Source of the DNA: Streptomyces sp. CNH099
Lineage (GTDB): Bacteria > Actinomycetota > Actinomycetes > Streptomycetales > Streptomycetaceae
Assembly (NCBI GenBank): GCA_000514715.1
Contig: AZWL01000012.1
Location: 62,001-126,000, forward strand
DNA: 64,000 nt
Direction: 5' to 3'
In this document: positions 60,847-64,000 of the stretch, one piece after another
Numbering within the stretch: position 1 is the first letter of the stretch
How the letters are laid out: each line of letters starts with the position of its first letter
Notes under the pieces: model-generated
Database searches by the model: none
The model's input: only the letters and a program-made list of their open reading frames with translations
What the model was told of the DNA's origin: nothing
Made by a program: the position numbers and the translations under genes

Positions 60847-63141
60847 CTACTGCTGCACCGCCGCCGACTGCGGCCGGATCGGCAGCCGGCTCACCGGCCG
60901 GCCCGTCGCCGCCCGCACCGCCGCCGCGACCGCCGCCGGCGAGGTGACCACCGGCGCCGCGCTCGCCGCCTTCGCGCCGAACGGCGCCACCACGTCCCGC
61001 TCCTCGACCAGCTTGACGATCCGCACGTCGGGCGCGTCGAGCGCCGTGGGCAGCGGGTAGCCGGTGAAGTCGGGGCGGCGGACGATGCCCTTGTTCGTCC
61101 GGAGATTCTCCATCAGCGCCGCGCCCACGCCCTGCGTGACGCCCGCCTCGATACGGGCCGCGAGCTGCCGCGGGTTGAGGACCTTGCCGACGTCCTGCGC
61201 GACGGCCATCTCCACCACCCGCACCGCGCCCAGCTCCACGTCCACGTCCACCACCGCGCGCACCGCGCAGAACGCCAGGCCCACGAACGCGTCGCCCTGC
61301 CCGCCCGCGTCCAGCGGCTCCGTCGGGTGCGGCCGGCACTGCGCCGTGGCCCACAGCTCCTTGCCCTCCAGCGCCTCCGCGACCGTCGTCGACAGCACAC
61401 CGTCGTACGACGTGATCTTGCCGTCGGCGATCGTCAGCAGCTCCGCGGACATCCCGAACTTCTGCGCCAGCGGCTGCAGCAGCTGCGTACGGACCATCTT
61501 CGCGGCCCGCTCCACCGCGCCGCCCGAGACCCAGGTGTGCCGGCCGTGGCAGGCGGGCCCGGCGGCGGGCTGGTCGGTGTCGACGGGCGCGGTGTGCACC
61601 TCGTCGACGCCGAGCACCTCCTGCACGATCTGCCGGGCCAGGGTGGCGAAGCCCTGGCCGGTCTCGACGGCCGCGCAGATGACGGTGGCGACGCCGCCGC
61701 TGACCCGCACGGTCGCGGTGGCCACCTCGTCGGCGCCCTCGGCACCGAGCATGTGCACCATGCCCAGCCCGTAGCCGACGCCGCGGCGGACGACGTCCGG
61801 CTCGCCCGCGCCCTCGGGGCCGCCGGGCAGCAGGGTCTCCGCCGCGGGCGGCGGTGGCGCCTCCCGTACGGCGGTGAGCAGTTCGGCGACGGGCGCCGGG
61901 CAGGTGACGGTCTGGCCGGTGGGCAACAGGTCGCCGGTGGCCATGACGTTGCGGGCGCGCAGCTCGGCGGGGTCCATGCCGAGGGCGGCGGCGAGCTTGT
62001 CCATCTGCCCCTCGTACGCGGCGCAGACCTGCATGGCGCCCTCGCCGCGGACGTGGCCGGAGGGCGGGTTGTTCGTACGGACCACCCAGCCGTCGACGAA
62101 CGCGTGCGGGACGACGTACGGACCGCAGGAGAAGGACACCGCGGCGGCGAGGGCCTCGGCGGAGGTGTCGGCGTAGGCGCCGCCGTCCATGAGGATCTGC
62201 GCCTCGACCTTGACCAGCTTGCCGCGGGCGTCGGCGTGGTGCCGGTAGCGCAGGAGGGTGGGGTGGCGGTGGGCGTGGCCGAGGAACGACTCCTCGCGGG
62301 TGGCGAGCAGCTTCACGGGCGAGCCGGTGCGCAGCGCGAGCAGCCCGAGGGGCAGCTGCATGGAGCCGTCCTCGCGGTCGCCGGTGGCGCCGGGGACGCC
62401 GGTGACGACGACCTTGACCCGGTCCTGGGCGAGGCCCAGGCAGGCGGAGACCTGGTCGCGGACGGCGTGCGGGTCGGTGGCGGCGGCGTAGATCTCCACG
62501 CCGCCGTCGGGCCGGGGCACGGCGAGGCCGGCCTCGGCGCCGATGGGGGCGGGGTCCTGGCGGCCGATGCGGTACATGCCCTCGACGACGACCTCGCCGC
62601 TGGCCTGCGGATCGCCGTAGCGCAGCGGGATGTGCCGGATCAGGTTGCCGTCGGGGTGCAGGGGGTCGGCCTCGAAGGCGGCCTGGGGGTCGGTGACGGG
62701 ATCGAGGATCTCGTACTCGACGGCGATGGCGGCGGCGGCGAGCCGCGCGGTGTCGGGGTGGTCGGCGGCGACGGCGGCGACGGGCTCGCCGTGGTGCCGT
62801 ACGACGTCGTGGGCGAAGACGGGCCGGTCGCGGACGCCGCGGCCGTGGGCGGCGCCGTCGGGCAGGTCGCGGTGGGTGACGACGACGCGGACGCCGGGCA
62901 TGGCCTCGGCGGCGGAGGTGTCGACGGAGACGATACGGGCGTGAGCGTGCGGGGAGCGGTGCAGCGCGGCCCAGAGGAGGCCCTCGGCCCACAGGTCGGC
63001 GGCGTACGGGAAGGTGCCCTCGGTCTTGGGGACGAGGTCGGCGGCGGTGAGGGACGCGCCGATGCCGTGTCCCTCCGGGGCGCCGGGGGGGACGGCGGTC
63101 GTCGCGGAGGGCGGGGCGGTGCGCTGCTGGGAAGGATTCAC
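60847..63141 (-). CDS. Xanthine-dehydrogenase-like molybdopterin subunit
   Basis: The 764-residue large subunit of a molybdenum hydroxylase is arranged as in Streptomyces XdhA/PucD types. The a/b-hammerhead domain (GTFPYAADLWAEGLLWAALH, SPHAHARI) is followed by the Mo-binding halves (RQDPAPIGAEAGLAVP, THWVSGGAVE-like TWVSGGAVERA, QDVGKVLNPRQLAARIEAG). Two canonical motifs are altered: the GGAFG loop reads PGATG, and the usual catalytic GxGE near the C-terminus reads GAKAASAAP with no glutamate. GTG 63141 follows AGGAGG. The Fe-S subunit gene lies upstream on the same strand, 331 bp away. Confidence 0.82.
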   Translation of the reverse strand: MNPSQQRTAPPSATTAVPPGAPEGHGIGASLTAADLVPKTEGTFPYAADLWAEGLLWAALHRSPHAHARIVSVDTSAAEAMPGVRVVVTHRDLPDGAAHGRGVRDRPVFAHDVVRHHGEPVAAVAADHPDTARLAAAAIAVEYEILDPVTDPQAAFEADPLHPDGNLIRHIPLRYGDPQASGEVVVEGMYRIGRQDPAPIGAEAGLAVPRPDGGVEIYAAATDPHAVRDQVSACLGLAQDRVKVVVTGVPGATGDREDGSMQLPLGLLALRTGSPVKLLATREESFLGHAHRHPTLLRYRHHADARGKLVKVEAQILMDGGAYADTSAEALAAAVSFSCGPYVVPHAFVDGWVVRTNNPPSGHVRGEGAMQVCAAYEGQMDKLAAALGMDPAELRARNVMATGDLLPTGQTVTCPAPVAELLTAVREAPPPPAAETLLPGGPEGAGEPDVVRRGVGYGLGMVHMLGAEGADEVATATVRVSGGVATVICAAVETGQGFATLARQIVQEVLGVDEVHTAPVDTDQPAAGPACHGRHTWVSGGAVERAAKMVRTQLLQPLAQKFGMSAELLTIADGKITSYDGVLSTTVAEALEGKELWATAQCRPHPTEPLDAGGQGDAFVGLAFCAVRAVVDVDVELGAVRVVEMAVAQDVGKVLNPRQLAARIEAGVTQGVGAALMENLRTNKGIVRRPDFTGYPLPTALDAPDVRIVKLVEERDVVAPFGAKAASAAPVVTSPAAVAAAVRAATGRPVSRLPIRPQSAAVQQ

Positions 63142-63211
63142 GGCGCGGATTCCCTCCTGGGGAGAAGGCGGTTGCGGAAGTCCTCGGGGGCCGGCCCGTC
63201 CGCGTGAGGCC

Positions 63212-63443
63212 GGCGGCCCCGCGTAGCGGGGGCCCGCGGCCCGCGTTCGCGGTCCACCCCCGCATGCGCGGGGAGCGGAGCCGGGGCTGTGGGACGGCCG
63301 CGCCGGCGCGGGGACCGCGGACCGGCCGCCGGGAGGAGACTGACGGCCGGGGGAACATCCCCGCGGGTGCGGGGAGCGCTCCGGCCCCGGCGGTCCGGCG
63401 AGCGCCGACCGCCGGGGCCGGCCCCCGCACGCGCGGGGAGCGC
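63212..63443. CRISPR. Degenerate type I-E-like CRISPR repeats (relic array)
   Basis: Within the 331-bp spacer between two dehydrogenase genes, three good copies (63251-63279, 63350-63380, 63415-63443) share CCCCGC-xx-GCGCGGGGAGCG with a flanking GGTCCA-like left side, close to the type I-E repeat common in Streptomyces. Two weaker copies lie at 63212-63239 and 63292-63319. Core starts at 63306, 63367 and 63431 are 61 and 64 bp apart, matching the ~61-bp repeat-spacer period; 63266 to 63306 is 40 bp, suggesting a deletion. No cas gene is in the window. Spacers are not recognisable. Confidence 0.6.
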
Positions 63444-63472
63444 GGCCGTCGCGGTGTGCTCCGGGGAGGGGG

Positions 63473-64000
<528 letters not shown>

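Overview
This window comes from a very GC-rich actinomycete, almost certainly a Streptomyces. The evidence is extreme third-position GC, many apparently leaderless genes with a TAxxxT -10 element just before the start codon, and a gene order known from Streptomyces chromosomes: rdgB, rph, nagF/nagE, a metallo-beta-lactamase gene, mec-cysO-cysM, DUF2017/clpS, pncB/pncA, an SsgA-like gene (ssgG position), and an AsnC regulator with hppD. No tRNA or rRNA gene was recognised.

Layout. 1-5.7 kb: end of an ABC exporter operon, a DUF1707 protein, a TetR-MFS efflux operon with a perfect 30-bp operator palindrome, and a DUF445 membrane protein. 5.8-7.4 kb: a TnpB-only IS200/IS605-type element with an omega-RNA-like right end and a divergent ribbon-helix-helix gene. 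7.4-20 kb: housekeeping block (FAH hydrolase, rdgB/rph, DasR-type GlcNAc PTS genes, CysO-dependent cysteine synthesis with a leader peptide, amino-acid permease, ClpS, NAD salvage). 20-37 kb: secreted M6 protease, two RDD proteins, SsgA-like protein, GlxA and IclR regulators, a membrane-anchored S16 protease, EF-G-binding-like protein, AsnC/HPPD tyrosine catabolism, an OatA-like acyltransferase and a GlcD-type oxidase.

37-47 kb is an accessory region bounded by transposase remnants (IS630-like near 37.1 kb, IS30-like near 46.8 kb). It holds an anti-sigma/XRE/DUF397 locus, a broken AAA ATPase, and the most unusual element: a helix-turn-helix/beta-rich/peptide-deformylase fusion transcribed divergently from four overlapping genes (RmlB-like dehydratase, ATP-grasp ligase, DegT aminotransferase, MurG-like glycosyltransferase). 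Together the four could make and attach an aminoacylated or amidated amino sugar, with the deformylase fusion as regulator, sensor or self-protection factor. I know of no described system with this layout.

47-64 kb: lipoprotein, HxlR/oxidoreductase pair, ArsR-SRPBCC operon, DinB proteins, a tautomerase-YHS fusion, a DEAH helicase, an RHH-Doc toxin-antitoxin pair whose Doc lacks the Fic histidine, an MFS pump, a SCO4226-type nickel-binding protein, and a xanthine-dehydrogenase-like pair. The spacer between the last two genes contains degenerate type I-E-like CRISPR repeats.
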